From assembly GCA_029267645.1 (NCBI GenBank), contig JAJUIM010000081.1, positions 1 through 7,730 of the forward strand: a stretch of DNA of 7,730 bases, given 5' to 3'. This DNA comes from Microbacterium sp. GTDB taxonomy: Bacteria > Actinomycetota > Actinomycetes > Actinomycetales > Microbacteriaceae. The notes beneath the pieces are model-generated. The model made no database searches and was not told the DNA's origin. It worked only from the letters and a program-made list of their open reading frames with translations. How positions within the stretch are numbered: position 1 is the first letter of the stretch; every line of letters starts with the position of its first letter. Positions 7,264 through 7,730 of the stretch are shown here, piece by piece. Position numbers and translations under genes: made by a program.

Positions 7264-7730
7264 TCGAGATCATGGGCATTGTCAACGCGACGCCCGACTC
7301 GTTCAGCGACGGCGGCGAGCACTTCGGCACCGAGGCGGCGGTCTCGCACGCGCGCGACCTCGCCGACCTGGGCGCCACGATCCTCGACATCGGCGGCGAG
7401 TCGACGCGTCCGGGATCCGAGCCCGTCGGAGCCGAGGAGGAGCTGGCGCGCGTCGTCCCCGTGATTGAGCGCCTCGCGGGCGACGGATCCGTCCTGTCGG
7501 TCGACACGTACCGCGCGGAGGTCGCAGAGCGCGCGATCGAGGCGGGCGCCGCGATCGTGAACGACGTCTCGGGCGGCCGCGCCGACGCCGACATGTTCCG
7601 CGTCGTGGCGGGCTCGCAGGCCGAGATCGTGATCGGGCACTGGCGCGGGCCGTCGGGCGACATGTACGCGCGCGCCGAGTACGCCGAGATCGGCCGCGAG
7701 GTCGCGCACGAGCTGCGCGAGCAGGTCGAC
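7260..7730 (+). CDS. folP: Dihydropteroate synthase (3' end outside the window)
   Basis: Condenses 6-hydroxymethyl-7,8-dihydropterin pyrophosphate with p-aminobenzoate to give dihydropteroate; it is the sulfonamide target. Only the first 157 residues are present of the roughly 270-290 expected. Visible are GIVNATPDSFSDGG (6-19), the pterin/phosphate loop DIGGESTRPG (43-52), SVDTYRAEVAERA (80-92) and NDVSGG (101-106). At 127-130 it reads HWRG preceded by Gly (126) where Met is usual, a pterin-pocket position. The GTG at 7260 overlaps the folE TGA (sequence GTGA) and has AAGGGA (7246-7251) 8 bases upstream; ATG 7272 is an alternative but would remove the first residues of the opening beta strand. 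Sulfonamide-contact residues F15 and T49-R50-P51 look unmodified. Folate genes such as folB and folK often follow in actinobacteria. Confidence 0.96.
   Translation, partial: MIEIMGIVNATPDSFSDGGEHFGTEAAVSHARDLADLGATILDIGGESTRPGSEPVGAEEELARVVPVIERLAGDGSVLSVDTYRAEVAERAIEAGAAIVNDVSGGRADADMFRVVAGSQAEIVIGHWRGPSGDMYARAEYAEIGREVAHELREQVD

Overview
The window is high-GC DNA with strong G/C preference at third codon positions, GTG starts and a tilS–hpt–ftsH–folE–folP gene order. This points to an actinobacterium, and the style of the tRNAs and proteins suggests Micrococcales, probably Microbacteriaceae (inference; no species call is possible). It is a core housekeeping region. I see no phage, transposon, CRISPR array, toxin-antitoxin pair or defence system, and nothing that looks like an undescribed multi-gene system. 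The interest is in regulatory details and one modular cell-wall enzyme.

Layout. Positions 1-200 hold no gene I can support, only inverted repeats. Positions 202-631 are a minus-strand tRNA cluster read in the order Glu(UUC), Asp(GUC), Phe(GAA). It has a promoter upstream (602-631), a hairpin terminator between Asp and Phe (344-365) and a terminator after Phe (202-235). A 221-base divergent spacer containing a perfect 14-base palindrome precedes a plus-strand exported coiled-coil M23 (LytM) peptidase (786-2258). That gene converges on a minus-strand inorganic pyrophosphatase gene, ppa (2319-2855), across a perfect 19-bp terminator-like inverted repeat. ppa and tilS diverge from a compact shared promoter region.

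From 2935 to the right edge everything is on the plus strand: tilS (tRNA-Ile lysidine synthetase), hpt (purine salvage phosphoribosyltransferase), ftsH (membrane AAA+ metalloprotease), folE (GTP cyclohydrolase I) and folP (dihydropteroate synthase, cut by the window end). tilS/hpt are 10 bases apart, ftsH/folE 14 bases apart, and folE/folP overlap by 4 bases. hpt and ftsH are separated by 120 bases.

How the genes relate: folE and folP are the first committed step and the pterin–pABA condensation step of folate synthesis. tilS and the tRNA cluster serve decoding. hpt recycles purine bases with PRPP, releasing pyrophosphate, which ppa hydrolyses. FtsH and the M23 protein act at the membrane and cell wall. 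A repeated feature is that M23, tilS and hpt starts lie 6-7 bases after an actinobacterial -10 hexamer (TANNNT), suggesting leaderless transcripts, while ppa, ftsH, folE and folP have clear Shine-Dalgarno sequences.
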